Assembly (NCBI GenBank): GCA_037074505.1
Contig: CM073479.1
Location: forward strand, 18,607,501 to 18,671,500
From: Albizia julibrissin
Lineage: Eukaryota > Streptophyta > Magnoliopsida > Fabales > Fabaceae
Direction: 5' to 3'
DNA length: 64,000 nt
In this document: positions 21,480-32,824 of the stretch, in pieces
Position numbering within the stretch: position 1 is the stretch's first letter
How the letters are laid out: each line of letters begins with the position of its first letter
Position numbers and translations under genes: made by a program
Notes under the pieces: model-generated
What the model was told of the DNA's origin: nothing
The model's input: the letters and a program-made list of their open reading frames with translations, nothing else
Database searches by the model: none

Positions 21480-22269
21480 AACTGTCAAGCCACAAGTTTC
21501 TCTTCTATTTCAGGCTTCAATCCCTGAATCAGCATATTCGAACTCCACTCTTCATCCTCTTTAAGTTTTAAGCAGGAAGAGTAGTGAGACAGTCGGATGA
21601 ATCAAGACAAGTAAGCATTGAAGGTCTCAGTGTCACCTTGCTGAATGGCTAAGAATTCTTTCTCTTTCTCAATTCTTACGGACCTTGGGAAATACTTTTC
21701 ATAAAATTTCTCTTGAAATAACTCCCATGTCAGAGGGATATTCCAGCCACGCAATACAAGCATCGTATTTTTCCACCAGTCATCAGTATCACCTACTAGC
21801 TTATATATAGCCATCCTGGCTTTCATCTCCGTCAGGCATCAGAGTACCTCAAAGATTTTCTCTAGGTGGTTTACCCAATTCTCAGCAACTTATGGATTAA
21901 ATTTCCAATGGAATGCCTCATGATGATATTTGATAAATTTAGGCATCCAATACTGGACAACATTCTTCCTTGGTTCTTGAATAATAGGGATTTATGTGTT
22001 CATCCCAGGTGACTGCGATTGCTCGTCACTAGGTGGTTGTTCTCAGTCTGGATTCCCTTCAGGGGGATTCCCCGCCAAGTTATTCCCTTCAAGCTGCACC
22101 CCATCTGCATTCCGTCTTTCCCTTAATTCCCGGACTTCTTCTCGTAAGTCCTGGTCATACTTTGCTGTTGGGTTAGCATTGTGAAAATTTGCTGCATGAG
22201 ATTAGGCTCCTCATTATTCTCATGTTTGAGATTTGGTGGTATATTTCTCGCTGATCTACGTTGCACCAT
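21480..22269 (-). pseudogene. gypsy gag, decayed
   Basis: An ATG at 22269 opens MVQRRSARNIPPNL, followed after frameshifts by the retrotransposon gag domain (PF03732) at 21826-21602. Recognisable motifs are YKLVGDTDDWWK, PLTWELFQEKFYEKYFP and EFLAIQQGDTETFNAY. At least one stop follows the first 35-60 codons and several shifts are needed. Gag forms the virus-like particle. The domain type fits chromovirus Tekay/Del. Confidence 0.8.
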
Positions 22270-22689
22270 TATTCCTTTTCACTATTAAGAAGGAACACTA
22301 TGTTAATACCACATTACACATATATGTACATATACACTTCTCAAGATTTTAAATACCAACACACAACAAATATACATCTATTATATAGCAAACACTCACA
22401 TTTGCATTAAAGCGGCTTGGTATTTACATCAAAAGAAGCTTGTCTTACAACAGAAGTAAGTTATATGTACAATAAGTGGTTTAACATTCACAACAAAAGA
22501 ACCCTGCCCTACTATTCATTAGGCATATTAAACATCACATATAAAAATAGATGCCTAACAAAAGGTATAAACTCAAAAAGGACCTATAAATACGATCTCG
22601 TTCTTCTTCTTGATCCAAGAGGTGAAATCAGGAAAATGAGCTAATGTAGTCTGAATCCATACATCATCTGTCATTATCAATTCAAGCTC

Positions 22690-23226
22690 TTATCTATGCT
22701 TGTACAGCTTCTGTACTGAATTTAAGAATGTTGTATACTGTGCTGTAGGGGCGACAAAATAATTGAAGGCCGTCAAATACAAATCCTTCAATTTCTCCCA
22801 AAGTTCACAATCCAAATGTAGGTCAAAAGCTAATTTCTCCACTGAAGCATCTGACTCTTCATCTGAGTCTAAGTACAGCACACTATCATCTAAATCTAAG
22901 TCGTCTGTATCCACTACAGTTGCTTCATTTCTAGCAATAGGACCATAGTATACTGGGTACTTGACTCTCTTCCTGTGTGTACAAATAATCTTTGGTCCAC
23001 GTCCAGGTCCTCCTCTGTTAATGATCACATAAGCCTCGCCCTCTGGTATCTTCTCCTTTGGTGGAGGCTGATTAATCGATGGAAGTAAGGGTGATCTCCT
23101 CCTTTGCCTTTTACTATCTGACCTATTTCTAGTCTTGATAGTGATAGGTGCTGGAAGACCCTTCCGGGCAGTACGTCTTACCCTTGTCATTCTTGCCTTT
23201 CTGTACACCACTAGGTCAGAATCCAT
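22690..23226 (-). CDS. Extra open frame upstream of gag in the gypsy leader (178 residues)
   Basis: This uninterrupted frame lies on the element's coding strand between the ACTCGAGT array and gag, 420 bases before the gag ATG. The N-terminal 50 residues are very basic (MTRVRRTARKG near residue 13, SKRQRRRSP near 38). A GGPGRGPKIICTHRKR segment follows near residue 73. An acidic run rich in Asp, Ser and Glu covers about residues 105-128 (DTDDLDLDDS, DSDEESDASVE). The C-terminal 45 residues look helical with aromatic residues. I do not recognise a family. It is not a normal part of Tekay/Del gag-pol. It stays open while gag and pol are full of stops. Alternatives are a captured host fragment or an upstream exon. 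Confidence 0.5.
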   Translation of the reverse strand: MDSDLVVYRKARMTRVRRTARKGLPAPITIKTRNRSDSKRQRRRSPLLPSINQPPPKEKIPEGEAYVIINRGGPGRGPKIICTHRKRVKYPVYYGPIARNEATVVDTDDLDLDDSVLYLDSDEESDASVEKLAFDLHLDCELWEKLKDLYLTAFNYFVAPTAQYTTFLNSVQKLYKHR

Positions 23227-23340
23227 ATTTCGATGATAACCAATGGTGATAAGATATTCTGCAAGGAAATGATCAAGTTAGATGACGTATAATGTGCTAA
23301 AGTTCCTAAAGAAAATATCACACAAAGTCACATCTATGTT

Positions 23341-24050
23341 TTCCATGCATTTGCATCTACACTCGAGTTTGGGTACATGAACTCAAGTCCTGCAAAGTCA
23401 CACTTGAGTTCAGTTAAGACACTACTGGGACTTAATTGACTCTTGAAGCATACACTCGCTAGAAGGAACTGCACTCGAGTTCACCACAAAGAACTCGAGT
23501 TCTCAAGGAATCACACTTGAGTCATGGGAGTTTTGCAGTGAGAGTTTATACCAAAAAACTCTTAGTAGTCACGGGTAATTGACGCACTCGAGTTTGGAAT
23601 TCTGAACTCGAGTTATGTGGAAATACCTCACTCAAGTTCACAACATCACACTCGAGTTCTCAGTTGTAAATACACTCAAGTTCAGGAAGTGATGTCAAGA
23701 GATTTTCTCCTAGAGACCATCAAATTCCTGAAAAGCAACGTAGACTCGAGTTCAAGTGATCACACTCAAGTTCTGAGACAACTTGCACTCAAGTTTTCCC
23801 GTGAGAGTTTTTGTCCGAGAATCTTGAGACTGTAAATGAAAGGCATGAACTCGAGTCCTCCTAACTGCACTCGAGTTCTCAAGCAGCTTACACTCGAGTT
23901 CCAATTTTGAACTCTTGTGAGTTCATGCCTTAAGCCACATGATTTGTGGGAAAATGCCCTATGCACTCGAGTTCTTTAGCATGAACTCAAGTTGTTGCTG
24001 TATAACACTCAAGTTTTCCCTGATAAACTCGAGTTCTTCAACTGTTCCAA
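23341..24050 (-). repeat. ACTCGAGT-type array in the gypsy leader
   Basis: About thirty matches or near matches to CACTCGAGTTC / GAACTCGAGT occur within 700 bases, spaced roughly 15-40 bases apart in both orientations. Frequent variants are ACTCAAGTT and ACTTGAGTT. The core octamer ACTCGAGT is its own reverse complement. The array lies between the primer-binding site and the extra ORF. The same motif dominates the unrelated solo LTR at 60641-63605. Confidence 0.85.
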
Positions 24051-24248
24051 AGCTGAATCACTTGAGCAAACACTCCAAATACTCTCATATACCATCCAAA
24101 CCATGATTTCTTCGTTTATCACCATTCTAACCTCATTCTCATATACTCTTATACATTATGCTTCCTATCCCAAAGCCGCTAACAAAAGCTAGAACCTTGC
24201 AATCATAAATAGAAAATTCCAGCAAAGTCTATCATTGCCAGAACCAAC

Positions 24249-24260
24249 GCTCTGATACCA
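24249..24260 (-). promoter_or_regulatory. Primer-binding site, tRNA-Met type
   Basis: The minus strand reads TGGTATCAGAGC, four bases inside the LTR end. This is the standard initiator-tRNA-Met complement used by most plant gypsy and copia elements to prime minus-strand DNA. Confidence 0.92.
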
Positions 24261-24264
24261 AAAA

Positions 24265-26705
24265 TGTGATACCTTACTTTCAATGACCACAGATGAGTAT
24301 AAAAGAGTAGTGAAATCATGTGGGAAGCCAGGATTCAAACCTGGCTACCCTAACTTCCAAAATATTAGCAAATTTCCTACCCACAACTCAAGAGTTGAAC
24401 CTAGGGTTGAGAGGGTAGTAAAATTATCACAAACCATTCTCACTATCTCATTTAGTCTCTCTGGTCTTTTCTTTATATTCTTTTATCAGAGTCAGTGAGT
24501 GTTTATGTTAATTGCATTTCATTAGCGATGGGAAGCATAAACACATATTACCTACCATTCATTCATCAAGCTACTTTTACATCGTTGTCATACTTACATG
24601 AACATATTTACTATTTACAACTCAAAATATCTAAACATACATATGGAACCAAATAACCAAATTGACTAAAGTCTTCAGCACCCAACCTTTGGTCATCGGC
24701 ATTTACCTTCCCCTTGCCCCTAGAGCTTCCTCCTTGTACTGAAAGTGGGTTTTTTTTAAAAAAGAGTGAGATTCAAAAGAATCTTAGTAGCAACATATAT
24801 CAATCATACAGTTATAACATTTCAAGGCATGCTAAACAATCATCATTCATCAAAATCATCACAACAACAATCATGCATCAAATGAAACTCTTAAACTATC
24901 ATAGCACTAGATATACAATAAGGCCCCGAGGGAAACCCGTGCAATAGGCCCTGGGATTCACTCGTGCATCGGTGGTCGTTATAATGGCATGAGCACCTAC
25001 CCGTGCAAAGATAAGCCTTGGGTGACCACCCCACATATTCAAAATACGTCAGACAATTCTTGATGAATACTCTAATCATTCAATGCATACTATAATGTAT
25101 GAAAGATAAGTTACTACCTGATTGCTCTTCTCTAGCAATTCCTTCCTACCTTTCCAAGCTCGGGCAAACCTTGAGTTCTGGACAAAAACCAAGTCCTAAA
25201 ATCTTGAATATATCATAAATGAGTCATTTCTCATTCATGCATAATTCCAAATTTATAGTATTGGTTAACTTAGCCTTATAGTGCTAAATTACCAAAATGC
25301 CCCTTAAGACCCGATCTTACTATACTTTACCAAATTTATGACATGGGCTAATCCTACACAATTTCACATGTAAAATCCATTTTTGACTTCCAATTGGTCA
25401 AAATCATGCCCGTATGAGGAAAATGCCCTTGACAGTCTTTATTTAAGGCCTTTAAGGGGGTAATTGGTCATTTCACATTCTGGGGCTTTTCTTTGTTTAT
25501 GATCAACATAGACCCTACACACTTTTGCCTCCTAAACTCAATGGAAGCATCGGAATTATCAAATTCCTACTCCTTTACCATATCAAACACAGAGAAATCT
25601 AATTAGATTCCTATAAAAGTTGTGTCGGTTTCTCAGTTTCTCTTGCCTAATCACCTCCTTTCTACTTATAATCACACTATTAGCTATTTAGACATTCTTA
25701 GACTTGATTTGGAGAGACTTGAACATTAAGGTCCTTTAGGTTTCTTAAACTAACTCTTACCAAAACAACTAAAACAACCAAAACAAAGCCAAGAACAACT
25801 CCAATAGCATCAATCAAGCAAGAGGAACAAGTTTGGAAGATTACCTCTTGATTTCCAACACTTTCTCTCTCTACACGTTTTCACCTCTCTCTCCATAACT
25901 CTTGATTCAGCTTGAAAACTATGGATTCAAAGGAGAAGAGATGAGTAGGAGAGGTTATAGAGGGATTAGGAAACTTAAAGCACAAGGTAACAACTTCCTT
26001 ACCTTGATTCCATAAAGAACCCTAGCTCCTCCTTCCTCTTCACATTCTCAGCAACTCTCTCACTCTTTTTCGGTTCAGATGGCAAGAGAATGAAGGTTGA
26101 AGAGGTGAAGGAAAGATGATATAATACATAAGGGTTAATTGGTTTAATATGTGGTAAGTGATCATTGGTCCAAAATGCCAATTTGTCTAATTATTTCATT
26201 TCCTCTTCTCCCTTCATGTTCAGCTGAGAATGCATAAGAAATGAGGGAATAAAATATTGGTCTTGCACTATTTCCATTACCAAAATTGTTTTATTAATGA
26301 TCAAGCCGCCATTTTTCTCTTTTTAATTCCCATTTAACTGAAATTTATTGGGAATATTGGGGAAAAATAATTATTTCCCACTTTATGGAAAAAATATCAT
26401 TTTGCCCCAACATTTATGATTTATCGTAATAAATCATTTTCTCACTCATTTCCATTAGTTTGACCCCATTTTGACACTTAAATGAAGCCATCATTCATGT
26501 CATTTAATTTCTCAAATTTTGGTTACGATAGTAGGCCTTTAAGTGGACATTAATTGCCTCTTTGTGTCCTTTCTTGGCTGAATTATATGTAACCGGAAAT
26601 TGCCATTTGTTTGTAATTTCTTACATCTAACAATTCACCATTTTATTCCACTAAATATCATAAATATACATGTAGGGAATATTGGTGAAAAAGTTTTGTA
26701 TTACA
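24265..26705 (-). mobile_element. 5' LTR of the truncated gypsy element
   Basis: The plus-strand ends are TGTGATACC and GTATTACA. The length is 2.44 kb and it adjoins the primer-binding site. It is most similar to the solo LTR at 42785-47164 and shares blocks with 10155-12255 and 38058-40237. The long LTR suits Tekay/Del elements. It contains only short unconvincing ORFs. Confidence 0.88.
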
Positions 26706-27523
26706 ATAGGAATGAAAACTTAATAACAAAAGAACACAATTGACATTTTTCAAGTTGGTTGAAAAAGCGCATTAATGATGAGATGGAGAAGCATCCTGAT
26801 TTAGTTTCTGTGAAATTGATATGGTTTTGAAGGGACTGAGCTTAAATGTATTATCTTTCAATGGTTATGCAATCAACGATTACACATTCTATACACAAAA
26901 ACAAGATACACAGAGCACGATGCAGAATAGTGGGGTAACACTTGTTGCTGATTCTTGGCATAGATCCAGTGCTAAAGACATACATCCTGTCTACGCACCA
27001 ATGTCATATTTTAGTGTTATTAAACGTATATGAGAGTTAGATTACTCTATGTTGAGGATCCCTATCTTCAGATGTAAGTGTGTTAACAACAATAGTGAAT
27101 TGCAGACATGAGTTTGGCTTTGTTTAAGTGGACTTTTCTAAAGTTTGGTAGAAAGATTATCCTTTTATTTTAGCATGACAAGCAGAACAAGTATTCTTCA
27201 TTCCCAATCCTGCTAAGAAGAATTGGTCCATTGTACTCCCATCAAACAAGAATCGTCAAGAACAAGTTGATATTGAAAGTCATGACTATTTGAATATTGT
27301 TGAGGATAATCCTTTCTTGAGATTTTGTGGTCAGAAGATATCGGTATAGATGAAGATGGAGATGGAGATGAACCCTTGTATATGAGACATAATCATGAAG
27401 AGGGGACTTGTGTCAAGCTTTCAATTCCATCTACTAGGAGACTTAAGGGATACACAACTGTCAATTCAACAAGAATGATGAAGAAGAAAATTTTAAATCA
27501 AAGAAGAAAGAGGAAAAGATAAT
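26706..27523 (+). pseudogene. TNP2 transposase, C-terminal part (DUF4216 region, element C)
   Basis: Immediately after the LTR the sequence encodes TNP2-like residues (SWLKKRI, then YAINDYTFYT, TMQNSGVTLVADS near 26866-26955 and a VIKRIWEL-like stretch). These form the DUF4216 domain that follows the transposase core in plant TNP2. Downstream fragments (27325-27523) give a low-complexity acidic then basic tail ending RRKRKR. Stops occur near 26829 and through 27050-27320. Catalytic residues are not present. Confidence 0.7.
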
Positions 27524-27647
27524 GAGTTATTAACTTGTTTACTTGTATGTTTTACCTGTACTCATATATGTCAAATTCATTTACTTTTATTGACATGATT
27601 GTCACTGTGTACTTATATTTTCTTTTACTTGTTTAACTTGTAGGAAA

Positions 27648-29600
27648 ATGGATTCTCTGCATGAAGACGACAATGTTCCCACGAATGTTGTTAGACAAAG
27701 ATTTGTTGAGCACGTCGCACGTGGAAAGACTATAATGGCGAGGTTGATCAAAATGAGAAGCAAGGGCATTAAGTTAGAACTTGATTGGAATGAAAAAGAG
27801 AATCCAATTGGACCAAACAGTAGCTCCCTCAATAATTTCATTGGGATATAGTCCAAGACAAAGTTCCTATTACAATTCAAGATTGGAGACGAGTGAAGAA
27901 ACAATATGGAAATGAAATCTGGGGTAAAGTCCAGGTAAGACATTAATTACTTTATTATTCGGGTTGTTTTGTTTCATATAAATATAATCTAACAAATTAT
28001 CTTTGGTTTTATGGCACATCTTGTTTTGTTATTGATGGTGATGATCACGAGAATGTCATTCTCAGAAAGGCAGGCAAACTCATGAGAAAGTTTCATTTCG
28101 ATCTTGTGAAATTTTCTTGAGGGATGATAATGACAATATCATTCCAACACTGCCAGAATTATACGACGGGATCATCAGTCAAGAAATGTGGGATGAGTTT
28201 GTGAGAACACATACAAGTAAAGAATTTCAGGTGATGTGATATTATACTTTACAAACTACTTGTAATATGTTTATAATTAATATTTATTAATATGAATCAT
28301 TTGGATCTAAATAGGAGCTAAGTGAGAAGAATTGCTCCAATGCAATCAATATGCCATACCGCTACACACAAGGACCTATATCTTTTGGAAAGTTAGAGCA
28401 AAAAATTGTGAGAACTAATACTTATTTTTGTAATTTATATGACTAATTTTTAACTTCAACTAATTTTCACATGTAGATAGAAGAATCAAATTCAGATATT
28501 ACACAGGTTCCATGACATGACTTGTGGGTAGCTGGTTGAACAAATAAAAAGGGAAAAATTTGAAGTAAAGAATCAAGAAGAGTTGCAGAATATTGCATAA
28601 GTATTGAAACATATGAGTATGAATAATAAAGAATTAACACTATTTAAATGATTCTGGTTTATAATACCTAATAATGTTGTAATTCTTTTTGTGATACCAA
28701 TCAATGACAGAAGAGGTGCTAGCAGAGTTGGCAACTTATATTGCTTGTGATGATCTGCTAAGCAGAGCGCTGGGTGTACCTAAGTACGATGGTCATGTTC
28801 GAGGTACTAGTTTTGGCATGACACAAACAACATACTTCGGATGCCAGAAGCGCTCGAACAAGAGTGACTTCTTGCAGCCGCGCGAGGAGATGAACTCCTT
28901 CAAGCATTAAATGCAAGAACAATTTGATTCACAAATGTGTTTGTTGCAAGAGCAAAATGCGTAGCTTAGGGCGCACATTGATCACTTAGTACAGTCTAAG
29001 GTAATACCAAATGTTCCTCCTTGTGACAGCCCAAGTATAAGAGATAGTTGTACTTATATCCTTAAAGTCCATCTCCCTTTTGGTAATTAATTTCTTCTCT
29101 AATTAATTGTTACATTATCAATTAGTGTATAACATAACATCCTTAACTGATCTATCTTTCATAGGGCGAGTCAGCATGCAAGTTATATGTTGAACATTCT
29201 GGAAAGCAGCTGTTGCGGTGGGTGTTGCCTACAACACAAACAATGATACCTTCCATAATTCACCATTGTCGGAGAGCACAATCCGAGTAAGGGTCGACGT
29301 TCACACGGATGATGATGCGCTCTTACCCATCTGTTCTCCGGATGACGAGACAATGATTAAAGATGTTGTAGGTGGCTATGTTGCTTGGCTAATAGGTTTG
29401 ATAGAGCCATGTCAGAACATAGTTCATTTACAATACAATTCCTTCTACTTTTCCTATGCACTACATCATTTAATTTCATGATTTTTACAGGTTCAACATT
29501 ATAAAGAAAAAGGAATTCAACTACATGGTAAGGTCTCAAAGGGTTCGACAACACAACCGAATTCCAAAGCCTCAGCTAGCCAACAGAGCAGAAGACAAAT
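27648..29600 (+). pseudogene. Transposase_24-like second CACTA protein (element C)
   Basis: The first exon starts MDSLHEDDNVPTN (27648) and gives RQRFVEHVARGKT, KLELDWNEKENPIGPN and, after a frameshift, VPITIQDWRRVKKQYG. This is the Transposase_24/PttA (PF03004) pattern. Later exons at about 28020-28230 (FVIDGDDHENVILRKAGK), 28315-28410, 28704-28990 (ELATYIACDDLLSRALG) and 29165-29410 continue the protein. The role of this family in CACTA mobility is not settled. Stops and shifts, such as the TAG at 27849, show it is decayed, but it is the most complete copy in the window. Confidence 0.65.
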
Positions 29601-29872
29601 GATCTCATATCACGATCAGTAGGAATTCATTGCACCTAGATTAATATATAAAGGAAGTTTGTCATTACTGTTTGATAGACACATCTATGGTGTTTAGGGC
29701 ATAGCTGAACATATTATTGCTTATGTTAGACAAAATTTTTATTCGTGGATGGTTTGGTGCTTCGGTCATCAACATGTAGATTAAGTACTTTATTGTCATT
29801 ATTTATTACTGTTATTATTATTTATCTTTAAATTTTTTTATCGTAATCACATCTTTTTGTTCTCTGTAAAGG

Positions 29873-30847
29873 CATTTGTATAATGACATCTTGGTAGACG
29901 CACACAGGGTCCAGTTCTCATTTGTCAACCCTTATCTCATTGGATATCATGGGGGCAGAGTAGATCTCGATACTCAATCAAATGATCTAAAAGTATACTT
30001 TAGACAGAGAGCAAAACCAAATATATTATTTCTGGTGCCATATAATACAGGGTAATTAAGTTATTCTTGATGCTAGCATTTCACTTTATATTTTTTTTAT
30101 TGTATCACTTAATTTTACCATATTATGTATGGTTGAAAAAATTTTAAAATATTTTAGGGCACATTGGATTTTGATTGTGATCAATGCAGCGGCATCTTCT
30201 GGCCCTCACATTTACTATATAGATCCTCTAAGTGGAGGTGTTCTTGAAGACTGTCCTCATATATTGCGATTGATCAATAGGTAAGTATATATACGAATGT
30301 ATGTGTGTGTAAATATATATTTTTGTAAGTCACTAAATAACCAAAAGTAATCAAAATCTATTTGTTTTCTTAGTGCATTGACTATATATAGAGCCTCTGC
30401 CAGCTTAAGCTTTTCAAGATCTGCAGATCCTACCCATAGCTATACTTGAAAGAAGATAGAGGTACTGATATAGGAATTTAATTGCATTTTGATTTTAACA
30501 AAATTTTATTCAAAAATCTAGTTAACTATTTTATTATATTGTTGTAGTGCCCTTTCCAACCCAATAACGATGATTGCAGGTATTATATAATGAAATTCAT
30601 GAAGGATGTAATTACTCATGATTAGCTTCTTGTTCTACCAAAAGTAAGTCATTTTAGTACAATTCATATTGTGTTTAATTTAATTAATTGTCTAATAATT
30701 AATGTTTAGTTATTTTAATTCATTGTCTACATCATTGTATTTGTGTAGTATTATGAAGATCAGCGTTGTGACAATTTGACTGACAATCAAATCAATGAAC
30801 TCATTAAGGAATGGTGTGAATATATGTTAAGGCAATGTTCTAGCTAG
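29873..30847 (+). pseudogene. Ulp1-like cysteine protease of CACTA C, catalytic positions retained
   Basis: Exon-like blocks lie at about 29873-30053, 30157-30280, 30374-30462, 30548-30645 and 30750-30847, with GT/AG intron edges in several cases. The C48 (Ulp1) signature is visible: GAHWILIVI supplies His (about 30160-30186), IYYIDPL the Asp (about 30211-30231), FQPNNDDCRYYIMKFM the Gln and Cys (about 30553-30600). The gene ends at TAG 30845-30847. In-frame stops between the Asp and Cys blocks and after the Cys suggest decay. Ulp1 proteases remove SUMO-like modifiers. CACTA and Mutator-like elements in plants are known to carry such genes. Confidence 0.7.
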
Positions 30848-31099
30848 AAATTCTATATAAGGTGCTAGGTTGTTTATTTGTCTATTGTTATTATTGTGTA
30901 TTTAAGTAGCTGAATTAATTACTGACTTATATTCACAATTGAGTAAATATATATTTACTTTTGATTTTGTTAATTAGTTATCTGTCTGTATCAATTTTGA
31001 GTTATTCCATTGTGCTTTGCTTGGATATAGAAATTTTTTTGTTTTCACTATCATGATACGGGATGTGATGAAAAACAATAAATTTATATTTTAAAAAAA

Positions 31100-31792
31100 A
31101 GTATACATAGGGTGGCACTTCCTTAAAGAAGGGCCACCCTATGTGTGAAATAAAAAAAATAAAAAATAAAAAAAAATAGAGGATAAGGTGGCGTTTCTTT
31201 AGGTAAAATTAAAAGATGAGGTGGAGTGAAATTTTTTTTTAAAAAACAATTAGAGGCCTAGGGTGGCGCTTCCTTGAGGAAGTGCAACAGGAAGTTGGAA
31301 CTTCCTGTGGCGATTCCTCCAACTTCCTGTGAGGAAGCGCCACCCTAGGGTGATTTAAATAAAAAATAAATAAATGCTGTGGTGTGACATATTAAAAAAA
31401 ATATGACATAGAGTGGCGCTTCATCAAGGAAGCGCCACCCTAGGGTCATTTAAATAAATAAATAAATAAATGTTTTGGCGTGAAATATTAAAAAAAAACC
31501 TAGAGTGGCGCTTCCTCTAGGGTCATTTAAATAAAAAAAATTAAATGTTGTGGGGTGAAATTATTTAAAAAAAATAGAGGCCTAGAGGAAGTGCCACAAA
31601 AAGTTGGAACTTCATGTGGTCCTTCCTCAAAGAAGTGCCACCCTAAGATCATTTAAATAAAAAAAATTACATGTTGTGGCGCTTATGGGTAGTGTCACAG
31701 CTTCTTTTAATGGCGTTGGGATATGTTACGCTTGTCAAGTACCACATATATTGTTAATATAAGCGCCACAGCTTTATTATTTTGTAGTAGTG
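31100..31792 (+). repeat. Right subterminal repeats and terminus of CACTA C
   Basis: GGTGGCGCTTCC and GGAAGCGCCACC blocks repeat in inverted pairs at about 31110-31140, 31261-31345, 31412-31445, 31505-31515, 31590-31645 and 31680-31770. A/T-rich spacers with AAATAAAAAA runs separate them. The terminus is GTAGTAGTG (31784-31792). Confidence 0.85.
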
Positions 31793-32586
31793 TAGGCCAA
31801 TAACTATACTAACCTATAAGTCGCAAGCGGCCTCTAGCAAGACATTACGACTACCTAATTCATATATATTAGGATCGTTAACACAATGCAAGCTGTCATA
31901 CAACCATATCATGTCCCTTTTGTCACACGATATTTCGGCCAAGGATGAGGCATTGATAGTGTCATCCTCCTGTTCCTGACCATTACTTTCTTGATTCCTA
32001 AGTTGTCTGACTATAGAAATGGAAACTCCTTTCCATTGTAGTATTGTCATACATTTCTTTGACTCACTTATCGAAGGGCCCAGTAATATCTCTCTTCTAA
32101 TGTGAGGGATAAATTTCATCTTGACCATTCACATTCCTCTGCATGAAAACCACTAAACCCGATTGTAGCCTATATCATCACCCAGTCAAAGGTGACTTTT
32201 AACTAGGTCAAAGCTTAGCGAATCTTATGTAGGAATCCATGATGATCTTAGGTCAAAGGGCATAGTGATGTGGTTATACATGAGATAAACTTACGACTTA
32301 ATCCATGCAGCTTTCTCATAGCGGGTTGGTCCAGCACCTTGTACTCTTACAAGTGCCTAAGACTTTGATTCGTATCTCCATATATCATCAAAGTCATACT
32401 GATTTTATTTCATCTTTACTCCCGCATAGATGACCGACCAGAGACATTTAGGATGATCTTTATGATTCATCCAAGGATAAAGTTATCACAATAAACATGC
32501 GAATAATATGACAATAAAATGGAGAAATTCATTAAATAATAATGTTTAAAGTATAATGATTGGCCCTTAGGGCACAATTTCCTACA
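31793..32586. mobile_element. Solo LTR, right part (split by CACTA C)
   Basis: This is the continuation of the LTR at 16030-16793. It ends in GCACAATTTCCTACA, followed by the CTATG duplication. A 104-codon open frame on the minus strand (32128-31814) has no recognisable domain and probably is chance. Confidence 0.8.
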
Positions 32587-32589
32587 CTA

Positions 32590-32824
32590 TGATATATATA
32601 TATATATAAGTTGCCATTTTTAAAAAGATAAAATGATGAAATGAATTTATTCACTCTAATCCTTGTTATTTGATAAATATATATATATATATATTATAAT
32701 TGAATAAGTGTAGATTATGAGGTATATGTGATTAAATTTATTAATATTTCATACTTATTTAATTATATTTTATATAATTTTCTATCCTTTAATTAATTAT
32801 AGGATAAAATGATATTTTGATATT
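32590..32824 (+). mobile_element. Possible 5' end of a third Tat-like LTR, AT-rich
   Basis: A TGATATATAT start followed by GTTGCCATTTTT weakly resembles the starts TGATAACTCTCCATTTTT (43169) and TGATGACTTCCCAATTTT (41733, minus). If it is real, the third LTR begins here and continues at 41739. The distance to the shared GCCATG(T/A)GTGGCTAA landmark would then be reasonable. The (TA)n runs make this uncertain. Confidence 0.3.

Larger units (their letters stand above)
19885..26705 (-). mobile_element. Ty3/gypsy element, Tekay/Del-like, truncated in reverse transcriptase
   Basis: On the minus strand the order is 5' LTR (26705-24265), primer-binding site (24260-24249), leader with ACTCGAGT array, extra ORF (23226-22690), gag (from 22269), protease, and reverse transcriptase, which stops at FLGH (19885). 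RNase H, integrase and the 3' LTR are absent. The right boundary falls exactly at the LTR end GTATTACA, next to TNP2 coding sequence, as for a normal insertion. The left junction is abrupt and has no target duplication, so a later deletion took the 3' half together with the TNP2 core. The long LTR, the gag type and the tRNA-Met-type primer site suit Tekay/Del. Confidence 0.85.
16794..31792 (+). mobile_element. CACTA (En/Spm) element C, full span with both termini
   Basis: The left end is CACTATTACAAAATATAG. The right end, on the minus strand, is CACTACTACAAAATAATA. The 3-bp flanks are TTG and TAG, a duplication with one mismatch. Extensive GGTGGCGCTT/AAGCGCCACC subterminal repeats lie at both ends. 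Genes run in plus: TNP2 N-terminal part (19271-19884), TNP2 C-terminal part (26706-27523), Transposase_24-like protein (27648-29600) and Ulp1-like protease (29873-30847). The TNP2 core is replaced by a truncated gypsy element. Without that insert the element is about 8.2 kb. It lies within a solo LTR. Confidence 0.9.

Noticed and set aside
23341..24050. CRISPR-like look of regularly spaced short repeats
   Set aside because: The repeats are too short, too variable, in both orientations and irregularly spaced, and the DNA is a plant retroelement.
31814..32128. 104-residue minus frame as a gene
   Set aside because: It lies inside the split solo LTR bounded by CTATG duplications and has no recognised domain.
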